NCBI GenBank assembly: GCA_013398955.1
Contig: VWPU01018605.1
Location: 34,659 to 98,658, forward strand
DNA: 64,000 nt
Direction: 5' to 3'
Origin: Callaeas wilsoni
Taxonomy: Eukaryota > Chordata > Aves > Passeriformes > Callaeidae
Below are positions 38,206 to 50,958 of this stretch, piece by piece. Under the pieces are notes generated by a model. The model was not told where the DNA came from. It did not search any database and saw nothing but the letters and a program-made list of their open reading frames with translations. Every line of letters begins with the position of its first letter. The stretch's first letter is position 1. The position numbers were made by a program, and so were the translations under genes.

Positions 38206-39158
38206 TCGACTTCACCATTTACTGAAGAGGAAAAAATTAATAAAAAGTACAAAGTCCATGTCTCAGCCAGATTTGTGCCATAGAGAGCCTGTTTTTTCAT
38301 TTCTCTATTTTGGGAGGAGGAGCTACTTTTTTCTCTTGTGAAGTTCAATCACAGCTACAGTTTCTCAGAGGGAAATTTGTCCTCTACCCACAGAAAATAT
38401 GGTTTTACTGACAAGCCTCTTGGCACATTCCCAGCCAGGAGGAAAAAGCCAGAGTGATGGGCTCTTAACCAGCACCTGAGAGCTGCTCAATGTCTTCTCT
38501 GCATTAGGGTTTTTTAATACTAACCCCAAGCAAACCACTTGACTCTTTGTGTACTTCAATTCTCCACCCGTAGGGTTGTCTCCTCCATGCAATAAAAAGG
38601 TTGTGAGGTTGCAACGCTGACCTTTAGGTGCTCAACTATCATTTCGTGAGTGGCCTTATTAGTAACCAAGCTAAACAGCAACGATTAAATGACGGCTAAA
38701 GCTGTCATTTCTCCTTTGCTTTCTATCCCCAAAATGACTGCTGAGGCAATGCCAACTAGTCTGTCCTGTCCTTTTTGGCAGAATAAGATCTACCTACAGG
38801 CATGAGCAGGACTAGAATGAAATAACTAGAAAATGCAGCACACCTCACATATGTCCTTATGCAGGAAAGCCAGAAATATTAGCATAATCACAATGTGCTC
38901 TGTTAGCATTAGAATTAAAACTGGAGAGAGGAGGCAGTTGTTAATGCAGACAATTCAGCCAGACAACAGTTGGCCTTACTAATTAGCAAAACAGTGCCAC
39001 TTTAAGAGCTCTCTTTGGGTAATCCTCAGGGAATTTCAGACATCAAGGCAGTTAATATGCTTTCCAGAAAAGCTGGCAAGAGCTAAACCCTGCACAGCCA
39101 AATACCTATGTGCAAGGAATCACTATCATGAACAAGTTCCATGCTGAGAAAAGCCTGG

Positions 39159-39180
39159 ATTCATTCACTCATTCATTCAT
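39159..39180 (+). repeat. (TTCA)n microsatellite
   Basis: About five TTCA units with one imperfect unit (CTCA). Confidence 0.85.
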
Positions 39181-40396
39181 AAAAATATTGCCAGCCTACA
39201 GGTTCTGCTGTAGGTCTCCTAACACTTGTATTTTGTTTTGTTCTGCACTCTCATTTCAAGTGCTTGAAAGCAGATGATTATAGGAAAGTAACATTTTTTT
39301 AACTTGCATTTCTTGCTCTGTTAAAGAAGAAAACTCAGAAGTGTAAACTTCTTAAGCCCAAGCATGAGAATAGAATCAAATTTACCTACTTCATTCCTCT
39401 TGAGGAGCTTCAGAGAATTTTGGAAAAGAAAAAAATCTGACACTTTTGAAAAGCCTGGAACTGGGCTTAAAAATATATCTTACTGGCTATCAAAACTGCA
39501 TCATTTAAGTAAATCTAACCCCTTGTTTCCATTCTTATCCAAAGGATGTTTCTGTTCTCCCACAAAGCAGCCTGGAGCCAGCCCCCATCCCAGCATGGGA
39601 CAGCTTTGTACTGTTCATGGCAAGTTAACATGCAAGCCAGGCTTCCAGCAGGTCCCCAGCTCTACTTACTAACTTGGAGATAAAAGTAACAATTCTTCTG
39701 GGAAAAGCTGTGTACTTCATACTGCATTACACTTACTTCAGCCCATATTAGGGTATTTAAGGCACTGATGATCATTTAGCATAATGATTCAACTAAGGGC
39801 ATTCATTATAAGGCTGTCTTGGAAGACATAAAGATTTGTTCTCCTGTACAGGGTATTTTGGCTCTATAAAGCATATGGTGGCTGCAGAGAAATATATGCC
39901 CGAAGTATAGCATACAAGAATAATAACCTTAAATGTTGAACACATATTAATATTTCATCAAGGGAACCAGAGAAGCTGGAAAGCACTAGAGGCCCTATCA
40001 CATGATAATTATTTGATAGGACACTACATCCAGCCATAGAGATAATTCTCAGAGTTTACAACTGCTCTATTTTCATTGGCAGGCCTCGCAGGCAGCACCA
40101 GACACACTGACAGCAGGAATTTGGTTGTGGGAACAACTCCTGAGTAATTAATCTGGGTCAGGGCAGGATCAGGTTTCAGAGAAGTCAGGCTGCTTACTCG
40201 CACTACTCTCTAAGCTTTGTGTCCAGCCCAGTTGTTCCATTTCTTCTGTTTATGTAAATCAAAGGATTGCTGTCTGCTACAGAACATAGTGGATTGAAAT
40301 AATTTATTCTGATTAGGCTGCCACAATGTTTCAGTTTTGTCCAGCCCACTCATAGATGAACTGTCAAATGCTAAAAATGTACTGAGATGTAGGATA

Positions 40397-40416
40397 GGTG
40401 TTTGGATTTAAACACC
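40397..40416. repeat. Short perfect inverted repeat
   Basis: GGTGTTT and AAACACC form 7-bp arms around a 6-base loop. No U-run follows and the host is a vertebrate, so it is not a bacterial-type terminator. It may be a relic of a palindromic element. Confidence 0.55.
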
Positions 40417-40670
40417 CAAATTGGCCAATCTGGCAAGCCACCAGGTCACCCAGAAGGCTGAGTTCAAGCTTCAAGCATGAGGCTTGTACAGCAGCTTAGT
40501 GAAAACAAGGTACAATCCAGTGGTTTCCATCACAGAAAATAGCTCCTCAAAAGAGCCTGGACTATGATTTATGCAGACATCCACCCATCTCCCAGTAACA
40601 ATGTTAAAGGTGCCCAAAAAGCCTTAAAAGGTGATGCTAGAAGAAATAAAATAGCAAGAAAGATACCACA

Positions 40671-40701
40671 AAAGCCTAATGTTGTGAAAAAAGCCTAATG
40701 T
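40671..40701 (+). repeat. Imperfect tandem duplication (about 16-18 bp)
   Basis: The motif AAAAGCCTAATGTT occurs twice in succession, separated by a few bases (GTGAA). Confidence 0.7.
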
Positions 40702-41491
40702 TTCAGTCCTCCTAACCCACAGTTAAGGAGACAGATTATAACATTAAAAGCGAGAAAATTCAAAAACTGAAAAATTCAAACCTGAAAAAGAGCAGCTTTT
40801 TCTGAGCAACTTATAATTGTACTAAAATCTTATTGTCAGGGGACTTTAAAAAGGCCAAGACCATGGCAAGACTGAAAGCAGGGTTAGGAATGTACATGTT
40901 TAAAGAGAACCTCTGCTATTGCTGTAAATGCTACTGCTAACTTACCTTTTGAAAGGGAGAGACTATACAGAGTGCTTCAGCATTTCACCCAGTCTTTAAA
41001 TATATAACACCTTATCTTCATCTCCATTCTAGGTGCTTACACTCTGCATGTTTCGTGATATTTAAATGTCTCAATAACAGAATTTTCCTTAGTTTCTGGA
41101 GGCCCATAGCTGAGGCTAGGCTTGATGCAAAACTGAAATTAAGACAGGCTGATCTCATTTCACTACTCATCTTCTACAGTCCCGAGCATGGCATTAAACT
41201 GTACTTTCCATTTCTGTGCAGAGTAGCAAAGGCAAGCTTTGATACTATTTTTATGGGTTTTAATTTCTGAAGCAGAAATGACCACTCACAAAGCTTTTCC
41301 TCTTAGTATTTCCATACTTACTCAACTTTAAAATGAAGTAAACTGTCAAACAAGAAGCCTGGAAGTTTTTCTTTGTTTTTCTCATGTATTTGTTGCATAT
41401 ATTGGAACATACATAAAAGCACAGAAGTATATGCACCATATCGTGTTACATCAAAACATTGCCCTTCCTTGAAACTCAGACTGAGCAGTCT

Positions 41492-41525
41492 TTATATATA
41501 TATATATACACACACACATATATAT
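41492..41525 (+). repeat. (TA)n(CA)n(TA)n compound microsatellite
   Basis: A run of about eight TA units passes into about five CA units and back to TA. This is the longest dinucleotide repeat in the window and probably length-variable. Confidence 0.9.
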
Positions 41526-42157
41526 GCAAATAAAACTGTGAACAGCTTTCAGGCATCAAAATGTCTGTGGTCAAGTGTCATCAAACTTGCATCACCAAAA
41601 CAGAGCCTTTTGCCTCCTCTCTTCCCCACACCACCAAAAGACATTCATTAAAATTGTGTTTCCTTCTCCAGTGTGAGCTCATCCCCTCATGTCACATTCT
41701 GACCTTCAGAAAATAAGCTGCTTCTCTGTCTCAATAGCCTGCTACATAAAGCCCAGCTCTCTATAAACCTATTTTCTAACTGTTCATCAAAGATCACATT
41801 TATCTCCCTGGCAAGTCAGGCTGCAGTGGTTAATAGTATAAATGGTATCTAGTACAAAAAGGATGAAGGCTCTGTTTATTTCATAGCTATTGAGATGGAA
41901 GTCTACATTAGATTCAGTAACCTGAAGACATTATTCACACAAGTTTTTAAGCCTGTTAACATAATTTATTAGAACTTTGAGGCTTTGGAATAACAACTCA
42001 TTGAAACAGAGCAATAAAGAGGATAACCATTGCTGCCAAAGGGAACTTTACATACAGTTAAAGCAATTACATGATTAAGTAGGAGAAGGTTAGCATAAGG
42101 CAAAAGTTGAAAAATAATTAAGGCTTTAACTTAATTCCATTCCAGCAAAATGAATTT

Positions 42158-42171
42158 AAAAAAAAAAAAAA
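42158..42171 (+). repeat. Poly-A tract
   Basis: Fourteen A after 'tgaattt', followed by 'tt' and AT-rich sequence. No associated retrocopy was identified. Confidence 0.85.
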
Positions 42172-42587
42172 TTAAAATCTCACATTTTCCAGTAATTCCG
42201 AATCAGTTACATTTTTACACTATATAAATAATTCTAATTATGATCTTATAAGGTCAGCCTTCCTGCATGTTGGCATTTAGAAAAATGTTAAATTAAATTA
42301 TCTACATGCACTGGAAACATAATACAAAGAATGATCTAAAAAGCCAGGAGCAGGAGGCCAATATGAGCAAAGCTCTTATGTAATGTCTGACAAAAGCCAG
42401 TACAAGTGCAGAACTAGAGCTCACATTTTCCTGGGAACCATTTTTTTTCAAATGAAATATGAATCCAAGTGCATAAATAGACTCCTCCTGTTAGAAGAGT
42501 GAATGGAGGACTTGATGCAGATGCACTACTGGATTAAGATAAGATTGTAAAAGAAATTTATCCATGTCATGGGTAATTAATTACAAC

Positions 42588-42607
42588 TCCCCATCTACAG
42601 ATGGGGA
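42588..42607. repeat. Perfect 9-bp inverted repeat
   Basis: TCCCCATCT and AGATGGGGA are perfect complements separated by two bases. The 'ccccatctgtaaaatgggga' block of MIR-type SINEs has a similar shape, but the flanks do not look like MIR. Confidence 0.6.
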
Positions 42608-42967
42608 TGGCTGTGTCTATCAGCCAGGATTTCCAGAATAGCAGGTGGTTGACAGAGAGCCGAGCAACTTCTCTGCCTGCTCATCTACCTATTTGTGACT
42701 TATCTATGTTACAAACATGTGGCTTTAAATTATTCCCACTGCGTTAAAGAAAGTAATTGTTGTCAATTCTTGTGTTTATTATTACAAAACTTATGATATC
42801 TGTTGCTATGTTGTAAAACTCCATTTTTGGAGGTTTTGTGATTACACTTAAATTTAAGGAAGGTCAAATAATTTCTAATCTAAATTATTTCAGAGAATAA
42901 CGTGAAAACAATTAACCAAAACAAAGATGTATTATTCGTAAATTCTAAATTACAGCCTTTTGTATTT

Positions 42968-42972
42968 TGGGG
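42968..42972 (+). repeat. Candidate target-site duplication, left copy
   Basis: TGGGG immediately precedes the LTR and recurs at 44069-44073. Five bases is a normal ERV duplication length, but this motif is low in information. A competing reading is GGGTATCT at 42970-42977 and 43893-43900. Confidence 0.35.
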
Positions 42973-44068
42973 TATCTTGGTTTGAAAGACAGGTGTCTGC
43001 TAAGGAAAGCAGGAGCCTCCCTTGGAATGGAAAATATGACCCCATTCCCTCTGAATTATCATAACTTTGAAATTAAGGGGCTTTCAGGCAAAGATATGGG
43101 AAAAGGAATAACGGTTCTTTACTACTATGTGTATGGATAACAAGGCAAACAAACAACCACAATGGTAACAACAACAAACAAGAACAGAAAACTCAATAAA
43201 CAGTCTCCTCCTGCTCTTTAAGCATTTTCCTCTTTGGTGCAGTTATGGTCACAGCCGGCAGGGGCGCTGATGGCTCCCAGCTGGGCAGGGCGGGTGCAAT
43301 GATTCCCCCTGGGCTGCAAGGGGCGCTGTGGCGTGGGGTCCAGCCGTCTTTCTCCACGTGAACAATGGCAGGTGGGCTCAGCAGAAGGGATGGGGAAAGG
43401 GGCTTCCTTTACAAACCCCTGGGGCAGCCAATGCCAGTGCCCCCTTCTGGTAGCAAATTGAGCTGCAGCAGGAACCTTGGAAGCAGTAAGCTGGAATGGC
43501 AGGGCGGGCTCACACAGAGGAGCAAGCGAGAGGCAGCAGAATGGGGGAGACGGACAGCCTGGGCAGCTGTAGCCCAGCTCCCGAACAGGGCTAGGAGAGG
43601 CTCCCTCCCTGGGAGGGGAAAGGAGCTCTGAGGTCCTGGGATTTCCCCTGCAGCACCCCAGCAGATGGTGAAGGGTCCTTTGTTTGGTGAGGTCACGTGC
43701 TAATAAGGTCCCAGCGCAACAGCCGCTCTTACGAGCAGACCTCTACTCACGGTAGAAGGCAGCAGAAGACAGAACCCCACAGTGCTGCTGAATTCTTCCC
43801 ACAGCCACTGCATCCTCCTTCCCTTCCAAATGGTGAGAGAGCAAGAGAGAGCCAGGACCTGCCCCAGCCCCTTTTCCCCAGCCCAATTCTCAGGGTATCT
43901 CTGCCCCTCCACAAAAAAAAACCCAGCTAAGAGGGTAGCCAGCGGCACCCTTCCAGGGGAAATTGCTTTTGTCTCTCCTAAGTACCTGGTCTTTATTGTC
44001 TCTTAGCAACAAAAAATGGGAGAAAATTCTCTAAGAGAAAGAAACAAAAGAACTCCTAAACCCCAGCA
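42973..44068 (-). mobile_element. GC-rich endogenous retrovirus LTR, minus strand
   Basis: Seen: on the plus strand the element opens with 'tatcttggtttgaaagacag' and continues with 'gtgtctgctaaggaaagcag' and 'gagcctccctt'. I associate this opening with a passerine LTR family, read there as the reverse complement of the LTR 3' end. The centre (43230-43760) is strongly GC- and CpG-rich against an AT-rich background, with CACGTG at 43355-43360 and 43693-43698. The right part reads 'gtacctggtctttattgtct' and ends 'ccccagca'. No retroviral coding sequence is visible, so it is probably a solo LTR. The left boundary is better supported than the right. ORFs at 43365-43631 and 43409-43696 are products of the GC-rich composition. 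Confidence 0.7.
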
Positions 44069-44073
44069 TGGGG
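44069..44073 (+). repeat. Candidate target-site duplication, right copy
   Basis: TGGGG directly follows 'ccccagca' and matches the five bases before the LTR start. See the left copy for the caveat. Confidence 0.35.
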
Positions 44074-47000
44074 ATATGAATAAATGTGCAAAATCTTCAT
44101 ATTAATCTTACGAAATGTACAACATCATGTTTGCAGACCACCTATAGCTTTGCACATACAAATTTAGAAAAGATACTAATCTTTTAGTGTCTTTGTTGTC
44201 ATGCACATCAAATACTGAACTACATGCACAGATCTGCTCCCTAAAAATGTTATCTAAGAATGTCTACTCGGTTTTAAGGTGTATTTTAATAAAAAAGAAA
44301 GAACCCTCACAACAGGAGAGGACATTTTTCTTGATGTGAGTAGACTCAGCATATAAAACATTGGTGTCTACTCTTGGGAACCAGGACGCTGGCATTTTAC
44401 CTTATGTGATACGGAGTTTCGCCCACTCCTGTAAGTGCTAGCTGTGTGGGGGGGTGAAAAAAAAAAAACAACAAAAAAACCCAATAAGTAAAAGTTTTGC
44501 TGAACTCCATGTGGGCACCTATTTGCATTAAGCAAAAGGATACACATCAAGGTTCCACTAACCTGATTGCCATTAGGAAAGTCTCTAGAATAACTTGAAA
44601 TATAATCCGTCAAGTGGAAGCATAATGATAACTGGAGTGCTACCCTGGTCATTCAAGTCTCAATTTAATTAGCAAATATGGTCATTCACTGACAGTACTT
44701 TATATCTGAAGTTGATTAGAAGAAAAGGAAAAAGAAAACTCTGCTCAAGAGCTTCATGTTAGCAGAGTCATCTCTTTCTAAGAGAGGAGATAACAATACC
44801 CGTTAATTTCAGGTGCCAATAACCTCCAAAAATGTTTAGGTCCTTTAACTAATATGTTAAAAATGTAATCAGCATGAGACAGGTGCCTAAGAGCAAAAGG
44901 AGCTCCACCAAGTCTAGTGTCACAATGATAAGAATTCACATGGAAAGATTTCAGGAACAAGATTTCAACTCTGTTGAAAAATGAACAGCATCTTTGCATT
45001 CAAACACTCCAATTTGTTACATCTTTGGTGTATCTCAGCTGGTTAGTTCTGGAAGTGACCTGACATCCAAAGAGCTCCTATTATCTTATAGCTAATATCC
45101 AGTGCTTACTAATAAGCACTTTGAAATTCTACCCCAATTTCAAGCTCACCTGCCCATGCTGCTGATGAAAAGTGGTTCTTTGGGAGACTAGAGGAATGGG
45201 ACGATGGGGGCACCCAAGGAGGTTCAACAAATTTGCAGATCTAAGCCCAGGCCATCTGGGCTAGTTGGCTCAACAGAATTGCTCCAGAAGCACAGGAGTC
45301 AGCCCAGGCTCTCATCTATCAGGTTTACCAATGGAATAACATCAAACCAGCCCTACTTAAGGAATCAAGTATGTGGCTAGGATGGTTTGAGTCTGACCCC
45401 AAGGCCAGACTCAAAGGCACTTCTGCACAGCAGTATAAAGCTAACTGTTAACACCAAAATTAAGTATACAGTATGGAATAAGATAATAAGGGAACCAGCA
45501 CAGGCTGTGTAGGACCATCCTCATTTTTCAGGCAGGGTAAAAACAGTCAAAAATTGTTGCTACAACCTGCTGAACCTCATATTGCAAAAGTCTAAGTCAC
45601 AGATGAGTGGCAGGGAAGCATAAATCAGACATGCATTGCCTTGTTAGAGAGATGCAGAATGACTGAGGCTGATCCATTCTGTCCACCCAAAAAAATGAAA
45701 AAGTATACAAGGATTTGTCTGTGCCTAATAACTCGCTGAATTAATAGCACCTTGACAGCTGAATCCCTCCAAAATTATTTTGAAGTCTCAGAGGTGGCCC
45801 TGGCACCCTATGGGGCCCCCTGTCCATCCTCCAACTGCCCATGAACCAGCAGGTTCACTTCCCCATCATAACAGGAAACATAAGAGAGACCAGACTTTAA
45901 TGTTAATGGACATGGAAGAAACAAATGTGACAGCAAAAAAGCAATCACAGAAAAAAACCATTTGCCTACTCACCAGGGTTTTTTTAAATAAATAAGCAAG
46001 AGGATACTTGGGCATGACAGCAGAGTCAGTTCTCGTGCCTAAAAGAGCTGCCAGTATTACAGAGTCTGCCCTGCTTCCTCCTCCAAATCCTTCCTGGCTC
46101 AAGGCCTGATCTGCATCAGTGGGAACAACCACAAGTGCTGTAAGTGTACAAGTGCAACCCTGCCTTTAACTAACAAGGCAGTTCTAGAGAACCGTATGTC
46201 CCTCAGCTTTGGACATTAACTTGTATATTATTGTATAGAGAGGTCAACTTTAGGCAAGTATTAGATTATTTATAACTTCAAATAAGTTACTTTGCAAGCT
46301 CATTTGCCAGACTTTCATATGAGGCAGCATTTGATAGAAATATGGAAAATGGCATGAACTTTAAATGACAAACAGATGAGAAGGTCCAATGAAAATCAAA
46401 CACTTTTGAAGGCCATGTGTTTTCACAGGGAATATAAATGGGATTTTTAATTGACACTGACTTCAGCTCATGGTAACATTTTGGGTGATCTCAATTAGTG
46501 GGGTTACAAAAAACAGTAAAGAAAGGAATTTGATTATGGCTAGCCCTGGAAAAAGGAATCTGGCATTCTCCACATTTCTTAAATCAGGGAATAATCTCTT
46601 TGGTGATGTAACTATCCAGTTAAGGTATTTTTGCAGCCACTGGGCATAGTAGGAACTTCTTAATGCCAAAGATGCTGAGTACTGTCCTATTATCTTTTAA
46701 TCAGTTTTGGGTTTTGATCTCTAGTGATTTGGACAGGTCTGAGTGCAGAGGTAGCTCAGGGCTCTGAAGAAACAGGTTTAACTGGCATTTCCCACAAAGG
46801 CTTGTTACTCAACTGTGTATTACTTGGCTTTTCTGAAATGCAACCCCGAATTGCACAAATGGAGATATATCTTTTCAGAGAGGTGAGATGAGGATAAATA
46901 TATTGAAGGACAGAAGGTACTCATGTAGTGTGTTAGGCATTAAGAGTACCTAGATGTTATTTATTTCTCAGCTGGCATCTGCCCTTGTAGGAGTAACCAA

Positions 47001-49566
47001 GGTTCACTGCTTCTCATTCAGAGATTCACTCAGATGACCAAACTGTTTTAAAATGGGATTTCAAAGAATTTCCACTAACAAAAATTAAATATGATTTTCT
47101 GGCTCAAGATGGATGGGCATGATTGTTTTTTATTGCACTGTTACAAAGTCCTTTGTGCAGAAACAATTTCTAAATAAAAAACATCTTACACAAGCAGCTT
47201 GCTCACAAATGCACCACCAAAATAATTTTTTATCTGTGCCAGGAAAGCCTTTTGTATCAGATTTAACATATTACCTGATCTGCATTAAAAAGTACTTTTT
47301 CTTCATTCACAATGGACAAGGAAATTGTATTTTATCAGTCAATTTTTAAATTACATTTTTCTAAGAAAGGTGTAGTACCTGCACAGATTCTGATATTCCA
47401 TAGTTTTACAGAAAAAAGGTCAAGTCTGAGCTTCTTCTGTGTACTGCTCATGAACCTGTGAATATTTATCATGTCTAGGTGGGCCTTGATATCAAGGCAC
47501 TGAACCCAACAGAATCTATGACAGATTAGAACTAGTTTAGCCGGCCAAAAAACCTAACAAAACAACAACAAAATAATCACCCAAAAATAGCAAAAAGAAA
47601 CATTGGTCTCTTTTCAGGCAAGGAAAGATCTTACAGTCAGTTTGAACATGAATGTAGTAATTTTTCCCCATCATTGTTCAACTGTACACCTTCCCAAGAG
47701 AGGCATCATTTAGTGCTTCATCTTGGGGATGAGGATTAAAAACCAGTGAGGAGGAGTGAGATGAAGTACCTCTATTCTGAACAGGAGCAAGGCTTTCATG
47801 CTTTTTTCCTCGGCCAAAGCAGCTTCCTGCTGATGCCACAGAAAGACCCAGCTTACTACATCCTCCTAGACCTACACTCTCTATTCCCAAGCAACTGACA
47901 GAATAAGTCTATCCTTGAAGCTGTATTTTTGATGGTGGTGTCCTTGTTGGTCCTATGGCTGCACCTTTACACTTGAGGCTCTTCCCCAGACTCACATAAG
48001 AAGGCTTTTGCTCATTTGCAGCCATCAGATGGTAGTAACCTACTGTTTGAGGACTCAGGTGGCACAAGCGCAAATGTAAGAGGTACAGAGATACACTGCC
48101 ATCTTCATTTCCAGATAGGCTGGAGACTTAGAGAAGGAAGGAAATAACAGTTTTTCAAGTCACACACAGATTGTGTCCCTTTTCTACCCTTAAGTCATCC
48201 CCTACATCACGGCTGTGGCAGGGTTCAAAAGAATCTGGGGTATATTTACTGTTGTGAAAATCCAGCACTTATTTGCGACTCAAAAATAATTGTTCCTTCC
48301 ACCTAATTCTTCCACAGAGATAGCAGTCAAAATGCTTTTGAGAACCTTAAAAGAAAAAAATTCCAAAAAACCCGAAACAACATGCTTTCTCCTCTCAAAA
48401 ACACTGTGGAGTATTTACCACCTATAGAAAGTGTACAAAGAACTGATGAGAAATCCAGAAGCAATGGAAGTTCCCTTGTTAAATACAATGTCTCTTGGGA
48501 ATATAGGAGTTAGACTTGCTATTCATGCAGCTAACGCTTCATCACAGCAGATCCTTTTCTTTCTTTGTTTGAATTTGAAAGCTAGGAGATAGAATATCAG
48601 AACACCATGCTTTGGTGTTTTGAACTTATTTTTCTCATTAAGTTGTATGCTCCAGGACATAGTTAGATATCCTAGAGATTTATCGTCTTTTATATGACAA
48701 TCAAAGGCCTTGAAAGGTGTATAAGTATTAGTTTTGAAAACACATATGGCTTAGAACAAAGAGAAACAGACTGATCAAACAACAGGGGCAATGTACAGGA
48801 GTTAATAATACAAAATAATTCTGAGCAGCAGCCAGTTTTCACAAAGCAAACATCTCAATGTGGATGCCATATTGTCAATCAGACTCAGTCATTTTCAGAT
48901 GTAATGGGAAGTGGAATATAATATCTACATCTGATGTATGAACACAACTGTAAAGAATCAATACCATCTGTCTGCAAAGCATTTGGTCATTTAGTTAGCA
49001 AAACCAGGAGATTCACACAATAAAGAACAGTCCAGACAATACGGGAACCTCAGATTTTTCAACATATCATCTGTAGGGCAGTTTTTAAAAGAGGGGACAA
49101 AGCTTCAGCAGTGCTTCACCAATAAATCTGAATGTAGGGAATAACCCCAATGAGGGCCAGGGGTTGAGGTGGAATCTGTGTTCCTTCAGGAAATGTTTAT
49201 GCCTTCATATGTGTTACATTACCATCCAAATTCAGAGCTGTGTATGCAGATCCAGTGCCAGGTCTGGGTTTGGCCCCGCATTTTCTCATTATGCTTGTCA
49301 CAAGATATCAAAAGTAATCACACCACAAAGCATTACGAATGCTAATAAAATAAACCAGTGATTGATGAAGAACTTTATCCTGAAGCATCAGCTATCTTTA
49401 CTTCTGTTTCATGGGTACAGCAGCATTAATTGTTTCCATACTGACTTAACTCTGTTTTGCAAGAAATTAGCACTGCTGCTGTTTACCGAAATTGTATTTC
49501 TATGCCAATGCTCTCTTTTCCCCTCTTTTTCTTCTTCCTCCTGAAGTCCTGGTCACATTTACCTTC
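44074..49566. other. Non-coding stretch, no gene seen
   Basis: About 5.5 kb without supported genes. A poly-A of about twelve bases occurs near 44459. The stretch 45130-45420 is less AT-rich than its surroundings and could be an old repeat that I cannot name. ORFs of 60-94 codons show nothing recognisable. Confidence 0.5.
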
Positions 49567-49571
49567 ACTTG
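49567..49571 (+). repeat. Target-site duplication, left copy
   Basis: ACTTG directly precedes the LTR start and is repeated exactly after its end at 50959-50963. Confidence 0.7.
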
Positions 49572-50958
49572 TGTGTTGGTTTGGCACAGTCTGGTTTTTG
49601 ATAGCAGGGGTGGGGGTAGCTTCTGTAAGAAGCTGCTGGAAGCTTCCACCACATCCGACAGAGCCAATCTCTAATGGCTCTGAAGATGGACATGCTGCTG
49701 ACCCAATTAGAGAGGTTGGTAATGCCTCTGTGATGACATATTTAAGAAGAAAATCAAAACACAATGCTTGCAGTTTTTTTCCAGGAGTGGCAAAGTGCCG
49801 CTGCCAGGGGCCATCCCTGGCATGGCATACAGCAATGCACCGCCACGGCCACCACCGCCATCTTGATGTGGCCCTTGGCAAGCCTTGCCTGCCTGCCCAC
49901 TCCTAGCCTACCACTCTGCGGGCAGTAAGGGAGGGATGGCGGTGGTGGCTTCCCCTTCCTGGTGCCCCCCCCGAAGAGAGGCGTTAAATAGCACCAGCAC
50001 CGCCACAGCTGCTACTGCCTGCACAATGGTGGCGGGGCTGCCTGGCCAGCTGGGAAGCATGACGAGTGATTCCCCACTGAGGAACATAGATGAAATCAGC
50101 TTCTTGGCGCTGTGGGATCTTGCAAGAATCTTTGAATCAGTGTGGCTTGTTGACAATGGTACCTACAAGCAGCAGTTTTTCTTCTAGTCAGAGAAGAGGA
50201 GGAAGTGAGGATATGTGAGGGAAAACAACATGGCGACACCAAGGTCAATGGAAAAGAAAGAGAGGGAGGAGGTGCTTCAAGCGTCAGAGCCGAGATTCCT
50301 CTGCAAGCGGTGGTGAGGACTATGGTAAAACAAACTGTCCCTTTTTAATGCATGAAGTCCATGGGGGATGCAAAAATCCATTCGCAGCCTGTGAGAAAAG
50401 TGCCCATGCCAGAGCGGGTGGATGTTAGAGAAAGCTGTGGTCTAGTGGGAGACACAAACGGAGAGAGAGAGAGGGCCCTTGCTTCCAAACTAGAGCAGCC
50501 TGTTCTTTGAGGACTGCACCCCATGGACAGGTGACCCACGCCACAACAGTTTTGGGAAGACTGTTTGCCCATGGGAGGGATCCCATGGTGTAGCAGAGAA
50601 AAGACTCCTCTCCCTGAGCCAACAGAAAAGGATCTCAAGTGGCAAACTGAACAAACCCCCCACATCCTGTGTCCTTGCACTGTCAGTGGGAAAGAGGGAG
50701 GGGCTAGGGGGAAAAAAAGGTGTTTTAAAGGTTTATTTTATATCTCATTATCCTCCTCTGATTCTGTTAATAATGAGTTTACTTTATACCTTTAAATTTA
50801 AACCAGTTTTGCCCTTAGTGTTTTTCTCCCAGTCCTTATCTCAACTCACGAGCCCTTTGCTAATTTTCTTTCCCTCTCCTTTGCCCAACTGTAGCAGGAG
50901 AGCATAAGTGAACGACTTTCATGGATACCTGGTGTTTGGCCAGTATCAAACCATGATA
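49572..50958 (+). mobile_element. Full-length solo LTR of an endogenous retrovirus
   Basis: Seen: the element starts 'tgttggtttggcacagtctg' and ends 'agtatcaaaccatgata'. The ends form an imperfect inverted pair (TGTTGGTTTG against CAAACCATGATA), as LTR ends do. It is bracketed by identical ACTTG pentamers. A TATA-like 'catatttaagaag' lies near 49737-49749. The interior is CpG-richer than the flanks ('aaagtgccgctgccaggg', 'caccaccgccatcttg'). Known, from memory: a passerine LTR family begins 'tgtgttggtttggcac' and has a 'gtgataacatatttaagaag' promoter region. Length is 1,387 bp, long for an LTR but consistent with this type. There are no flanking gag/pol/env sequences, so it formed by LTR-LTR recombination. 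The final CA has become TA. ORFs inside (for example 49457-49906 and 49483-49881) are compositional. Confidence 0.85.
50460..50474 (+). repeat. (GA)n tract within the LTR
   Basis: About seven GA units between 'cgga' and 'gggccc'. It is possibly the most variable spot of the LTR. Confidence 0.8.

Larger units (their letters stand above)
29451..42967. other. Long non-coding stretch, no gene seen
   Basis: This is 13.5 kb of AT-rich, mostly unique-looking sequence. I find no gene, no confident transposable element and no RNA gene. It carries simple repeats (listed separately), poly-A tracts at 30119-30132, about 30678-30690 and about 30899-30910, and a T-rich tract at 33456-33498. Stretches at 36950-37110, 38870-39060 and 41950-42330 contain many ATTA/TAAT and E-box-like words. 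They could be conserved non-coding elements, but only an alignment can decide. Confidence 0.45.

Noticed and set aside
42588..42607. 9-bp hairpin considered as a terminator or RNA element
   Set aside because: The loop is only two bases, there is no following U-run, and the sequence is vertebrate, so a transcription terminator is not expected.
49457..49906. 149-codon ORF, with a 132-codon antisense partner at 49483-49881
   Set aside because: Both lie mostly within the solo LTR, whose GC-rich sequence lacks stops. They mirror each other and resemble no protein.
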